From: Streptomyces sp. NBC_01591
GTDB taxonomy: Bacteria; Actinomycetota; Actinomycetes; Streptomycetales; Streptomycetaceae
Assembly (NCBI RefSeq): GCF_035918155.1
Contig: NZ_CP109327.1
Coordinates: 7,440,001-7,504,000 of the forward strand
DNA: 64,000 nucleotides
Direction of reading: 5' to 3'
The notes below the pieces were generated by a model, which saw only the letters and a program-made list of their open reading frames with translations, was not told where the DNA came from and did no database searches. The translations under genes were made by a program, and so were the position numbers. This document shows, in pieces, positions 1 to 11,846 of the stretch (positions are counted from its first letter, which is position 1; every line of letters begins with the position of its first letter).

Positions 1-125
1 GCCCCCGCCACCCCCACCCGGTCTTCACGCCGGACGGCACCGCCGTCCTCCACAACCACGGCGATCCGTCGACCGGCGAGGTCGCGGTGGCCCGGGTCCC
101 GGTGCCCGGTCCCGGTCCTGCCTGA
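1..125 (+). CDS. C-terminal tail of a beta-propeller-like protein (partial)
   Basis: An open frame enters from the left edge (first full codon at 3) and stops at 123-125. The tail reads HPHPVFTPDGTAVLHNHGD and ends in a Pro/Gly-rich stretch. The H-P-H-P-x-F-x-P-D-G pattern resembles the last blade of TolB/WD40-like propellers and of oligogalacturonate-lyase-like proteins. Only about 40 residues are visible, so neither the enzyme nor its location can be fixed. It is co-directional with the acetyltransferase gene, 30 bases downstream. Confidence 0.45.
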   Translation, partial: PRHPHPVFTPDGTAVLHNHGDPSTGEVAVARVPVPGPGPA

Positions 126-155
126 TCCAAACGGGACAGCCCTTAGGCTGGCCGG

Positions 156-716
156 ATGCCTGAAAGCGACTATCTGGCCGAGGGACGGCGCACGGCGATC
201 CGCCCCATCACACAGGCGGATGCCGAAGAGTTCACCGCCCGGGCGCGGGAGAGCCGGGACCTGCACGCCCCCTGGCTCTTCCCGCCCGGCGACGCCCGCG
301 CGTACGCCGCCTACGCGGGCCGGCTGATCGACGACCCCGCGAGGGCGGGCTTCCTCGTCTGCGAACGCGGCGGGAGCGGGCCCGCCGACGGGATCGCGGG
401 GTTCATCAACATCAACAACATCGTCACCGGCGCGTTCCGCTGCGGCGCACTCGGATACGGGGCCTTCGCCCACGCGGCGGGACGCGGCCTGATGGGCGAA
501 GGGCTGGACCTGGTCCTGCGGTACGCCTTCGGGCCGCTCGGTCTGCACCGCCTCGAAGCCAACGTCCAGCCCGGCAATGGGAGTTCGCTCGCCCTCGTCC
601 GACGGGCCGGATTCCGTCTCGAAGGGTTCTCGCCGGACTTCCTCTTCATCGACGGGGCCTGGCGCGACCACGAGCGGTGGGCCATCACGGCCGAGATGAC
701 CGGCGAGAAGTCCTAG
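156..716 (+). CDS. GNAT N-acetyltransferase, RimJ/RimL type
   Basis: This 186-residue cytosolic protein has the single GNAT fold expected to transfer acetyl from acetyl-CoA to a protein N-terminus or small amine. The diagnostic part is the C-terminal half. It has a strand-helix with LHRLEANVQPGN and S-LALVRRAGF, the hallmark of RimJ/RimL-like enzymes (H-R-x-E-A-x-V-x-P-x-N, then A-x-R-x-A-G-F). The length matches the family (170-200). The ATG at 156 is the first start in frame. The RimJ/RimL homology describes the fold; the real substrate cannot be read from sequence. It lies upstream of asnB, separated by 275 bases, so probably in its own transcript. Confidence 0.85.
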   Translation: MPESDYLAEGRRTAIRPITQADAEEFTARARESRDLHAPWLFPPGDARAYAAYAGRLIDDPARAGFLVCERGGSGPADGIAGFININNIVTGAFRCGALGYGAFAHAAGRGLMGEGLDLVLRYAFGPLGLHRLEANVQPGNGSSLALVRRAGFRLEGFSPDFLFIDGAWRDHERWAITAEMTGEKS

Positions 717-991
717 GAAGCCTTGGGCACGGGCCGGGCCCCGCCCACCGCCGCGGACACCACGCATGTTGGGCAAGTCTTTGCCGATGGCCGATTCGGT
801 ATCCCCGCCGGACACACCGGCCGTTCCCCCAGGGGCTCCGGCGGACGGCACTCCGTACAGGAAGCGGAAAAGCGCGGCCGAAAGTATGAGGGGCACGCCT
901 CCGTCCAGGTGACGACCGTGTTGACCGTACGCAATCGCAGGCAGACGCTCCTCATATAGATGCTAGATGCAACTGGTTCTGGAGGGCGCAT
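717..991 (+). promoter_or_regulatory. Leader region of asnB
   Basis: No credible gene lies in this 275-base gap. A GGAGGG ribosome binding site at 981-986 sits 5 bases before the asnB ATG and fixes that start. A TTGACC at 921-926 and a TATAGA at 955-960 are too far apart (28 bases) to be a standard sigma-70 pair, so the promoter is not assigned. The short repeat TAGATGC occurs twice at about 957-970. Confidence 0.35.
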
Positions 992-2839
992 ATGTGTGGC
1001 ATCGCCGGCTGGGTCTCCTTCGACCGCGATCTACGGGCAGCCGAGGAGGTCGCGAAACTGGACGCGATGACGGAGACCATGTCCTGCCGGGGCCCCGACG
1101 ACCGGGGGACCTGGACCGACGGTCACGCCTCGCTCGGACACCGGCGGCTCGCGATCATCGACCTGCCCGGCGGGCGCCAGCCCATGACCGTCGGCACACC
1201 CGAAGGCCCGGTCGCCCTCGTCTACTCCGGTGAGGCGTACAACTTCACCGAACTCCGCGGCGAACTGACCGCCCGCGGGCACCGGTTCACCACCGACTCG
1301 GACACCGAGGTCGTACTGCGCGGCTATCTGGAGTGGGGCGAGGCCCTCGCCGAGCGGCTGAACGGCATGTACGCCTTCGCGCTCTGGGACGGCCGCCACG
1401 ACCGGCTCGTCATGATCCGCGACCGGATGGGCGTCAAGCCCTTCTACTACTGGCCGACGCCCGACGGTGTGCTCTTCGGTTCGGAACCCAAGGCCATCCT
1501 CGCCAACCCGCTGGCCCGGCCCCGGGTGACCCTCGACGGGCTGAGGGAGCTCTTCACCGTCGTCAAGACCCCGGGCCACGCCGTATGGGACGGCATGTAC
1601 GAGGTGGAGCCCGGCACGGTCGTCACCGTGGACCGCGGCGGCCTGCGCCGACACGTCTACTGGCGGCTGGAGACCCGCCCGCACGCCGACGACCGGGACA
1701 CCTCGATTGCCACCGTACGGTCGCTGCTCGACGACATCGTGCGCCGCCAGCTGGTCTCCGACGTACCCCGCTGCATCCTGCTCTCCGGTGGACTCGACTC
1801 ATCGGCGGTCACCGCGCTCGCCGCCCGGCAGCTCGCCGAGAGCGGCGAGAAGGTCCGCACCTTCGCCGTCGACTTCGTGGGACGCACCGAGAACTTCGTC
1901 GCCGACGAGCTGCGCACCACCCCCGACACCCCGTTCGTGCACGACGTGGCCCAGCGGGCGGGCACCCTCCACCGGGACATCGTGCTCGACCCCGACACCC
2001 TCGCCGACCCGGAGGTACGGGCCCGGATGATCCGGGCCCGGGACATCCCCATGGGCCTCGGTGACATGGACGCCTCGCTCTATCTGCTCTTCCGCGCCAT
2101 CCGCGAACACTCGACCGTCGCGCTGTCCGGAGAGTCCGCCGACGAGGTCTTCGGCGGCTACCTCCAGTTCTTCGACGAACAGGCCCGCAGCGCCGACACC
2201 TTCCCCTGGCTGGTGCGGTTCGCCGAGCACTTCGGCGAGGACTCGGGCGTGCTCCGCGACGACCTCGTCCGGGCCCTCGACCTGGACGCATACGTCCGCG
2301 ACAGTTACGAAGCCGCGGTCGCCGGCATCGAACGGCTCACCGGCGAGAGCGACTTCGAGTACCGCATGCGCAGGATCTGCCATCTCCACCTGACCCGGTT
2401 CGTGCGCGTCCTGCTCGACCGCAAGGACCGGGCGAGCATGGCGGTCGGCCTGGAGGTCAGGGTGCCGTTCTGCGACCACCGGCTCGTCGAGTACGTCTAC
2501 AACACGCCCTGGGCCCTCAAGTCCTTCGACGGCAGGGAGAAGAGCCTGCTGCGCGAGGCCACCGCCGATGTGCTGCCCCGGTCGGTGTACGACAGGACCA
2601 AGAGCCCCTATCCGTCGACCCAGGACCCCAAGTACGCGATGGCCCTGCAGGCGCATGCCCGTGAACTGCTCGCCCGCCCCGACCACCGCGTGTTCGACCT
2701 CGTCGACCGCGAACGGCTCCGCAGGGCCGCCGACCACGACGCGCCCCAGGTCACCTCGGCGTCCCGCCGCAGCCTGGAACGCGCCCTGGACCTCGCCATG
2801 TGGCTGGACCTGTACGAGCCCGAGCTGATCCTCGGCTGA
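992..2839 (+). CDS. asnB: Asparagine synthase (glutamine-hydrolysing)
   Basis: The 615-residue cytosolic enzyme makes asparagine from aspartate, ATP and glutamine. It begins MCGIAGW, so Cys2 is the N-terminal nucleophile of the class II glutamine amidotransferase domain (about residues 2-210). The synthetase domain follows, with the PP-loop SGGLDSS near residue 265 that binds ATP, and a later SGESADEVFGGY motif typical of AsnB. Length is in the usual range (590-640). The ATG at 992 is fixed by GGAGGG at 981-986 and by the need for Cys at position 2. It converges with the CIS ATPase gene. It could also serve as an amidotransferase in a biosynthetic cluster, but nothing beside it suggests that. 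Confidence 0.95.
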   Translation: MCGIAGWVSFDRDLRAAEEVAKLDAMTETMSCRGPDDRGTWTDGHASLGHRRLAIIDLPGGRQPMTVGTPEGPVALVYSGEAYNFTELRGELTARGHRFTTDSDTEVVLRGYLEWGEALAERLNGMYAFALWDGRHDRLVMIRDRMGVKPFYYWPTPDGVLFGSEPKAILANPLARPRVTLDGLRELFTVVKTPGHAVWDGMYEVEPGTVVTVDRGGLRRHVYWRLETRPHADDRDTSIATVRSLLDDIVRRQLVSDVPRCILLSGGLDSSAVTALAARQLAESGEKVRTFAVDFVGRTENFVADELRTTPDTPFVHDVAQRAGTLHRDIVLDPDTLADPEVRARMIRARDIPMGLGDMDASLYLLFRAIREHSTVALSGESADEVFGGYLQFFDEQARSADTFPWLVRFAEHFGEDSGVLRDDLVRALDLDAYVRDSYEAAVAGIERLTGESDFEYRMRRICHLHLTRFVRVLLDRKDRASMAVGLEVRVPFCDHRLVEYVYNTPWALKSFDGREKSLLREATADVLPRSVYDRTKSPYPSTQDPKYAMALQAHARELLARPDHRVFDLVDRERLRRAADHDAPQVTSASRRSLERALDLAMWLDLYEPELILG

Positions 2840-2847
2840 GCGGGCCG

Positions 2848-2872
2848 CCCCGGGGGAGTGCGGCCGGGGTTT
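2848..2872. terminator. Terminator-like hairpin between asnB and the CIS minus arm
   Basis: Arms CCCCGG (2848-2853) and CCGGGG (2864-2869) flank a 10-base loop and are followed by TTT. The hairpin lies in the 42-base gap between the convergent stops of asnB and the AAA+ ATPase gene, where a bidirectional terminator would be expected. The stem is short, so the call is tentative. Confidence 0.4.
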
Positions 2873-2881
2873 CCGGAGCAG

Positions 2882-5017
2882 CTACCCCCTGCCGCCTCCC
2901 TGGGTACGGTCCAGCCAGGAGCCGAACTCGCTCTCCCGGACCAGTCGGCCGAGTTTGCGGTACTCCTGGATCACGGCCGTGACGATCTGCTCCATACCGA
3001 GCGGTCGCCCCGATTCCGCTGCCAGATAGGCGGCGGTCACCGCGCAGGCACGGATCGATCCTCCCGCCAGCTCGAAGCGTCCCGCGCAGAATTCCAGATC
3101 GAGTCCGGCCTCGCGGGGGATCGCCGTCCCGAGGCAGCGGTCCCACAGGGCCAGTCGCTGCCGGGCGTCCGGCATGGGGAACTCCGCGATCACATCGAGG
3201 CGCCGGGTGAACGCCTCGTCGAGATTGCCCCGCAGATTGGTGGTGAGCACCGCGATCCCGTCGAAGGACTCCATCCGCTGCAGCAGATAGGCCGACTCCA
3301 CGTTGGCGTGGCGGTCGTGCGCGTCCTTGACCTGCGAGCGCTTCCCGAAAATGGCGTCCGCCTCGTCGAACAGCAGGATGCCGTTGACGTCGGACGCCTC
3401 GACGAAGATCCTTTCGAGGTTCTTCTCGGTCTCACCGACGTACTTGTCCACCACGGTGGACAGATCCACGACATACAGCTCCATGCCGAGCTCCGACGCC
3501 ACCACCTCGGCGGACATGGTCTTGCCGGTGCCGGACTCACCCGCGAACAACGCGATGATCCCGCGACCCCGGCCGCCGCCCGGCCGCATCCGCCACTGAC
3601 CGAGCACCTGCTCGCGGTGGCGTGCGCGCAGGGCGAGTTCGGACAGCTCGCGGCGGGTCGCGGCGGGCAGCACGAGGTCGTCCCAGCCGACCGCCGGCTC
3701 GATACGACGGGCGAGCCGTTCGAGCCCCGCTCCGTTCTGAGCCCGGACCGCCGTGCGCAGGTCCTGCGCGTCCACCGGACGCTCCGCCAGGACGGCCAGC
3801 CGGGAGGCGACAGCGGCGGCCTTGCGCACCTGCTCGGAGTCGAGCCGGTAGGAGGCGGTGGCCTCGATGAGTTCCTCGCCGGCCGACGCGCTCCCGGCAG
3901 GCAGCCCGAGAGAACTGCCTGCCTCGGCGAGCGCCCGACGCCACTGCCGAGCCATGCCCGCGGGGCCGGGGGACAGGACGTGGACCGGAACCGGACTCTC
4001 CGCGGTCCACAGGGGATCCCAGTTCTTCTTCCCGTACGCGACCAGCGGAGCACCGCTGACCGCCGCGCAGAGGCTCCCGAGCAACCGGGCCCCCGCGGGC
4101 CGCTCGGGGGCGAGCGCTTCGAGCGGACCGAGGACGACCCCGCCGCCGCTCAGCCGGACCTCGGCCGCCAGGGTCCGTACGACTTCCGCCGGTTCGGGAA
4201 GGGTGGCGAGATCCGCGATGTCGACCACCAGCGGACGGCGCCCCGCGGCGAGCAGCGCCTCGACCGCCAGTCCGCCGGGGTCGCCTCCCCGGTCGAGCAG
4301 ATGCACCAGACCGCTGCCCGTGCCCAGTGCCGCCGCGACCCGCAGGACCTCCGGTCGGGTGTCCGGCTCCGCCTCGGGCGCGACCGCACGGACGAGGCCG
4401 CGCAGCCGCCCGTCGATCTCGTCGTTGCCGAGCAGGTACGCGGTGATCCGGTCCGGCACTCGCAGCACCCGCGAGAGCAGCGGACGGTCGGCCTCCAGTA
4501 CCTCCAGCAGTCCGCCCGCGACCAGCGGGGCGGACGGTGAGAACCGGAAGCGGCCGGAGCCCGCGGCGGGCAGCCCGCAGAGTTCGAGCGCCAGACCGAT
4601 GGTCGGCCTTCGCCGGGTGAGGTCGTCGTTGAGGTAGCCGTAGAGCCGCTCGAACCGGCTGTCGATGTCCGGGGCCATCACGACCAGCAGCAGGTCCATG
4701 TCCAGCGGTACCAGGCCGAAGTTCTCGGCGAGCTGCCGGACCCGGCTCCCGGGCGGGGACTGCGGCGAAGGCTCGGAGCCGTACGCCGGTACGGGCGCGA
4801 ACGCGTCGCGGGACTCCACGATCCGCCCAGCCGCCTCGGGGGTGAGGTACTGCCCCCGGTACGGATCGTCCGGTTGCGGGTCGGCGGCCCGCCGGAGCGC
4901 CACCGCGTTCCTGACCCGCTGCTCGACGTGGATCAGCTGCTCCCAGAGGTCCTCGATGACCGCGGTCGGGGCGCCGGCCGGTTCGTGGACGGCACGGGTG
5001 TCCGGTGTCGTGGTCAT
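2882..5017 (-). CDS. cis15: CIS AAA+ ATPase (Afp15/Cis15-like)
   Basis: This 711-residue cytosolic ATPase is the assembly-associated AAA+ protein found in extracellular contractile injection system loci. The N-terminal 300 residues are family-specific. The AAA+ module follows in the C-terminal third, with Walker A GESGTGKT (about residues 490-497), Walker B LLFDEAD (about 542-548) and a sensor-like TTNLRGNLDEAF segment. The TTNLR-x-N-x-D-x-A-F pattern is shared with Afp15-type ATPases. Its ATG overlaps the stop of the cap gene by 4 bases, so the two are translationally coupled. It is the last gene of the minus arm (regulator, TolB-like, cap, ATPase). The symbol follows Afp numbering. Confidence 0.9.
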   Translation of the reverse strand: MTTTPDTRAVHEPAGAPTAVIEDLWEQLIHVEQRVRNAVALRRAADPQPDDPYRGQYLTPEAAGRIVESRDAFAPVPAYGSEPSPQSPPGSRVRQLAENFGLVPLDMDLLLVVMAPDIDSRFERLYGYLNDDLTRRRPTIGLALELCGLPAAGSGRFRFSPSAPLVAGGLLEVLEADRPLLSRVLRVPDRITAYLLGNDEIDGRLRGLVRAVAPEAEPDTRPEVLRVAAALGTGSGLVHLLDRGGDPGGLAVEALLAAGRRPLVVDIADLATLPEPAEVVRTLAAEVRLSGGGVVLGPLEALAPERPAGARLLGSLCAAVSGAPLVAYGKKNWDPLWTAESPVPVHVLSPGPAGMARQWRRALAEAGSSLGLPAGSASAGEELIEATASYRLDSEQVRKAAAVASRLAVLAERPVDAQDLRTAVRAQNGAGLERLARRIEPAVGWDDLVLPAATRRELSELALRARHREQVLGQWRMRPGGGRGRGIIALFAGESGTGKTMSAEVVASELGMELYVVDLSTVVDKYVGETEKNLERIFVEASDVNGILLFDEADAIFGKRSQVKDAHDRHANVESAYLLQRMESFDGIAVLTTNLRGNLDEAFTRRLDVIAEFPMPDARQRLALWDRCLGTAIPREAGLDLEFCAGRFELAGGSIRACAVTAAYLAAESGRPLGMEQIVTAVIQEYRKLGRLVRESEFGSWLDRTQGGGRG

Positions 5018-5714
5018 CGAGCCGCGCCCCCGCGCCTGCGCCGGCCGGGCGGCAACTGCCGTTGCCGCTCGGCGGCGAAGCCCTGCCCGCCGGGGTCGGA
5101 CGCCCCGTCGTAGCGCAGCCGGCGCCCCGGTTCCGTACGGTCGCCGTCCCGTGCGGCCGCGGTCCTCACCACCAGCCCTTCGGTGACCGGCGGGCCGGCG
5201 GACGTCCGTTCACCGGCCAGCGGTGCCCACACCCGCAGGTCGATCGCGGCCTTGAGCTCACCGCCGAGCGCGGACCAGACGTCCGAGGCGGACGGCCCGT
5301 CGGTGCCCGGACCAGCCGCCTCGATCTCCACGGCCAGCCCGAGCTCGGCGAGGCTGCCGGTGTGCATACGGGCGGGCAGGACGTCCGACCGTACGAGGCA
5401 GCGCAACACCTCGGAGAGCAGGCGGTGTTCGTCCTGCGGGCGATTGGTCCAGGCAGTCACCAGATAGGTCAGCTCGAACCAGCGCGGCGGGGTCCGCCGG
5501 CCGATGACCACTCCTTCGTCGTCGTGTTCCTCGGCCGCGCCGGTACGGCGGCGGCTCGCGTCCTCACGGATGCGGTGGAGGAAGACGCTGATCGTGGGGG
5601 CGTTGCGCCGGGCGGACCAGTCCTTCGTCGGTGCGTCGAAGACCAGGTCCACGCCGCTCTCCTGGAGGCCGGCGTCGACCAGCAACAGCCGCAGCCCCTC
5701 GTCCACTTCGTGGA

Positions 5715-5718
<4 letters not shown>
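5014..5718 (-). CDS. cis16: CIS cap/terminator protein, DUF4255 (Afp16/Cis16-like)
   Basis: The 234-residue protein carries a DUF4255 (Pvc16 N-terminal) domain over its first 180 residues, starting MIHEVDEGLRLLL and containing NAPTISVFLHRIRED and the WFELTYLVTAWT stretch typical of the family. In Afp/PVC particles this protein caps the tube and sheath at the distal end. The C-terminal 50 residues are Arg/Gly-rich and probably disordered. The stop of the TolB-like gene overlaps its start by 4 bases, and its own stop overlaps the ATPase start. This co-translation with the ATPase is the common arrangement. Confidence 0.88.
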
Positions 5719-8897
<3,179 letters not shown>

Positions 8898-9072
8898 GCA
8901 TCGTGCCCGCGCGGGTCCGAAGACAGGTCCGGAGTACCCGGAGCGGGGGAAGGGGCTGTTGCCCTTTGCGGCGCCCTCCCGGCCCCCGCCCGTCCGTTCC
9001 TGCCCCGAACCACCGGCGGGCCCCCGCGCGGCGGCGTCCGCACGCCGTCCGCACGGGAGCCCGTGGCAGGAC

Positions 9073-9801
9073 TCAGATGAGCCCGTGCCGCATGGCGTAA
9101 CCGACGGCGTGGGCCCGGTTGCGCAGTTCGAGCCGTGTCGACACCTCGTGCAGGACGTTCTTGACGGTGCGTTCGGAGTACGAGGTCTTCTGTGCGATCT
9201 CCGCGGTGCCGTAGCCCTCCGACACCAGCCTGATCATCTCCGCCTCCCGCGCGGTGAGAGTGGAGAGCGAGAGTCCCCGGGGGTCGAGGACCGTGCGCTG
9301 GAGGCTACTGACATGGGTGAGGAGCTTTCCGAGCAGGTCGCCCGGCAGCACTCCTTCACCGTTCGCCATCGCCGTCACCAGGTGGAGAAGACTGTCCTGG
9401 TCGGCCTCACCGCGCCTCAGCACGGCGGCGACGCCGCACTCGATCATGGTCTGGAGCGCGCCCGACTCGAAGAAACCGACGACGAGTCCGGTGCGGGTCG
9501 CGGTGTTGCGCTGGAGACGTTGCAGGAGCTGGACGGTGGGCTCGCCCACCATGTCCACCACCACCAAGGAGACTTGGGCCCGGTCTGCCTCGGACTCCGC
9601 TATCAGCTCTATCTCGGGCCGTGGGCGTAATTGGTGGACCACGCCGGTCCGCAGGATCAGGTCCTCCGCGTACACCGCTACGGAGATCCTGCCCCCGGGA
9701 GTCTCATGGGCGACGTCCCCGGCGGAGTGCTCCGATGCGGCGGGCCCGCGGTACTGGCCGCGCTCCGCTGCTCTGGTCGTCGTGTCTGCTGTCGTCGTCA
9801 T
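9073..9801 (-). CDS. LuxR-family response regulator of the CIS locus
   Basis: A 242-residue DNA-binding protein. Residues about 40-160 form a receiver-like domain with an acidic pair (AED) and a likely phospho-acceptor Asp in LVVVDMVGE. The conserved Lys near its end is replaced (AAVLRRGEA), so phosphorylation control may be altered. The C-terminal 65 residues are a LuxR helix-turn-helix: LTAREAEMIRLVSEGY, IAQKTSYSERTVKNVL. It is first in the minus arm and divergent from the plus arm, the standard place for a locus-specific regulator. It could control both arms. That is inferred from position. Confidence 0.85.
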   Translation of the reverse strand: MTTTADTTTRAAERGQYRGPAASEHSAGDVAHETPGGRISVAVYAEDLILRTGVVHQLRPRPEIELIAESEADRAQVSLVVVDMVGEPTVQLLQRLQRNTATRTGLVVGFFESGALQTMIECGVAAVLRRGEADQDSLLHLVTAMANGEGVLPGDLLGKLLTHVSSLQRTVLDPRGLSLSTLTAREAEMIRLVSEGYGTAEIAQKTSYSERTVKNVLHEVSTRLELRNRAHAVGYAMRHGLI

Positions 9802-10006
9802 TCGTCTGCGTGCCCGTCTTCCTCAGGTGCTTCCGTTCCGATACGCCGGTTTCCGCTCGCGACCGCGTCGGCCTCGGGCAGGGTGACCGGGCCCGGGGAG
9901 GGCTCGTCGGGACATCGTGCCGTTGTGCCGCCGGGGCACCACCCGTGCCCGAGCGTTGCCCTCGCGTCTCTGCCGCGCGGCCGCAGGGGCGGCCTAACGT
10001 CGCATC
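9802..10006. promoter_or_regulatory. Divergent control region of the CIS locus
   Basis: These 205 bases separate the LuxR gene (minus) from the Ig-like membrane protein gene (plus) and must hold the promoters of both. There is no open frame with coding character here. I see no clear sigma-70 hexamers or long inverted repeat, so individual sites are not assigned. Confidence 0.5.
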
Positions 10007-11326
10007 GTGACCACATCTGCCGAACTCGAAACGCCCACGGTGACGGTTTCGCCCGGTGCCGAAGCGACGACGACCCTGACCGTGCGCAACGACGGCGACA
10101 TCGTCGAGGCGTACACGCTCGAAGTGGTCGGCGACTGCGCCGCCTGGAGCACCGTCGAGCCGGCGCGCGTGTCCCTCTACCCGGGCACCTCCGAGGTGGT
10201 GACCGTACGGCTCGCGCCGCCCCGCTCCCACGAGGTCCGGGCCGGTGAGATACCCCTGGGTGTCCGCGTTCTGCCCACGGAGCACCCCGAGTCGGTGGCG
10301 GTCCCCGAGGCCACGGTGGTCGTCGCGCCCTTTCACGAGCTCCGGGCGGAGCTCGACCCGCGGCGACGCTCCGGCTGGCTGGGCGCCCGCTTCCGGACCT
10401 CGGTGCAGAACAGGGGGAACACCGCGGTCGATGTCGCCCTCACCGGCAAGCAGGCCGGGGAGGAACTCCGGCTGGCCTTCACCCCGGACCAACGGCGTCT
10501 GGAACCGGGCGAGTCCGCCGAGGTGGGCCTGCGGGTACGGGCCCGGAAACTGATCTGGTTCGGCACGCCGGTCACCTGGCCGTTCGAGGTCGAGGCCGCC
10601 GAAAGCACCGAACGGGACACCGACGGTGAGCAGTCCGGCCGGTCCGAGCCGCTGCCCGGCGAGTTCGCTCAACTGCCGGTGCTGCCCAGGTGGTTGCTGA
10701 TCGTCCTGGCCGCGCTGCTCGCCCTGCTGCTCGCATGGTTCGCGCTGGTCCGGCCCGCGGTGCGGAGCACCGCGAAGCAGGCGGCGCACGAGGCCGCGCA
10801 GGAAAAGAGGCCCGGCGGGCAAAAGGATTCGACGGGCGGCACGGGCGACCCGACCGGTGGCCAGGGTGACGACAAGGGGCAGGGCGACGGTGAGGACAAG
10901 CCGAACGCGTCCGGAGGCTCCGGTTCGGGCGGTTCCAGCTCGGGAACGGGCGGGGGAACCGGCGGCACCCAGCAGAGCTCGGCGACGATCGATGTGCAGA
11001 CCGGGGCCGGGGCCGAGAAGAAGGGGACGTACCGGGTCGAGAAGGGGAAGGTATTCGGTATCACGGACATCGTGGTGGCGAACTTCCAGGGCGACGAAGG
11101 AGTGCTGACCATCTCGTTCGGGAAGCGGAAGATCACCACCATCGCTCTGGAGACCTTCCGCAACCAGGACTACCACTGGGTCACCCCCATCCAGATTCAG
11201 GAGAACGACACGGTCACCGCGTCCGTCACCTGCGCCAAACCTGGCACGCCGGCGACCGGAACCCAGGCTTCCGAATGCCACCAGGTACTCAATGTCAGCG
11301 GCGTGCTGAGCGATCTCGCACCGTAG
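10007..11326 (+). CDS. Membrane-anchored Ig-like protein at the head of the CIS plus arm
   Basis: 439 residues with no recognised enzymatic motif. The N-terminal 200 residues are two beta-sandwich-like repeats of hydrolase-associated Ig type (for example TVSPGAEATTTLTVRNDGD and a second TSVQNRGNTAVDVALTG). A single membrane segment follows at about 226-250 (LLIVLAALLALLLAWFALV), then a long Gly/Asp/Lys-rich flexible linker (about 270-325) and a C-terminal beta-rich domain. Orientation is unclear. There is no signal peptide, so the Ig part may be cytosolic and the C-terminal domain outside. The GTG start at 10007 is the only reasonable start. Similar proteins, often labelled hydrolytic protein, sit at this place in Streptomyces CIS loci (recollection, not checked). 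Confidence 0.72.
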   Translation: MTTSAELETPTVTVSPGAEATTTLTVRNDGDIVEAYTLEVVGDCAAWSTVEPARVSLYPGTSEVVTVRLAPPRSHEVRAGEIPLGVRVLPTEHPESVAVPEATVVVAPFHELRAELDPRRRSGWLGARFRTSVQNRGNTAVDVALTGKQAGEELRLAFTPDQRRLEPGESAEVGLRVRARKLIWFGTPVTWPFEVEAAESTERDTDGEQSGRSEPLPGEFAQLPVLPRWLLIVLAALLALLLAWFALVRPAVRSTAKQAAHEAAQEKRPGGQKDSTGGTGDPTGGQGDDKGQGDGEDKPNASGGSGSGGSSSGTGGGTGGTQQSSATIDVQTGAGAEKKGTYRVEKGKVFGITDIVVANFQGDEGVLTISFGKRKITTIALETFRNQDYHWVTPIQIQENDTVTASVTCAKPGTPATGTQASECHQVLNVSGVLSDLAP

Positions 11327-11348
11327 AAACAAAGCGTCCGTCCTCCTG

Positions 11349-11365
11349 CTTCCCCCGCGGGGAAG
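11349..11365 (+). terminator. Hairpin downstream of the Ig-like membrane protein gene
   Basis: Arms CTTCCCC (11349-11355) and GGGGAAG (11359-11365) pair perfectly around a 3-base loop, 23 bases after the stop of the preceding gene. There is no U-tract, which is common for actinomycete terminators. Confidence 0.5.
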
Positions 11366-11795
11366 ACAACAGCAGAAATCCCGATCGAGGGAAACCCGGC
11401 CCGCCGGTCCCTGGCAGTTTCTCTTTCCTGTGCACACAAGAGGTGGACCAGGTCGGCCGGGTTCCCGTGACACCGGCAGTGGATGAGGAGTTTCCGGTCA
11501 CAGGCCTCTCGGGGAACGCCGGAAGGTCTGGGTGGGCAGGTCAAGGCCGGATTCGGTCACCGGATCCCGATCGGATAGTCGGTGCCTGCGAATTCTGGCT
11601 GATTCCCGTCGAGCCTCCGGCCGGCGGACGCCTTCCGGAAATCCGGAGTTCACAGCACTGTCACGCGACCGGACCGGGAAATGCGGCGACCACCGAGCCC
11701 CGTCCGCAAAGGGAAGCATTTCCTGCCCCACGGGTGCCTGGGAAGGCAGCACCCTTGCCCCGTGTCCAGGACTTTGAGACCTACTGTCCGCCACG

Positions 11796-11818
11796 GCCGC
11801 CGAGGAAGACTCGGCGGC
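11796..11818 (+). promoter_or_regulatory. Perfect 9-bp stem-loop in the 5' leader of the sheath gene
   Basis: GCCGCCGAG (11796-11804) pairs with CTCGGCGGC (11810-11818) around the loop GAAGA. The ribosome binding site GAAGGAG (11835-11841) begins 16 bases after the stem and the sheath ATG follows at 11847. It could stabilise the mRNA of the highly expressed sheath/tube genes or act in attenuation. The structure is seen directly; the role is inference. Confidence 0.55.
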
Positions 11819-11846
11819 GAACGAATGACCACGCGAAGGAGCGAGC

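Larger units (their letters stand above)
11327..11846 (+). promoter_or_regulatory. 520-base leader upstream of the CIS sheath gene
   Basis: No gene with coding character was found in this gap. It contains the hairpin at 11349-11365, which probably ends the upstream transcript, and a strong hairpin at 11796-11818 just before the sheath ribosome binding site. The sheath operon promoter should lie between them, but no clear hexamer pair is visible. Confidence 0.45.

Noticed and set aside
921..960. TTGACC and TATAGA upstream of asnB as a sigma-70 promoter
   Set aside because: The spacing of 28 bases is far outside 16-19, so no promoter is claimed.
2858..4540. 560-codon plus-strand open frame opposite the CIS ATPase gene
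   Set aside because: It lies entirely antisense to the AAA+ gene, which has Walker motifs and family pattern. High-GC codon bias opens the opposite frames. No ribosome binding site or family pattern.
9704..11473. 589-codon minus-strand frame opposite the Ig-like membrane protein gene
   Set aside because: The plus-strand gene has a membrane helix, linker and domains in order. The antisense frame has none and would cross the divergent control region.
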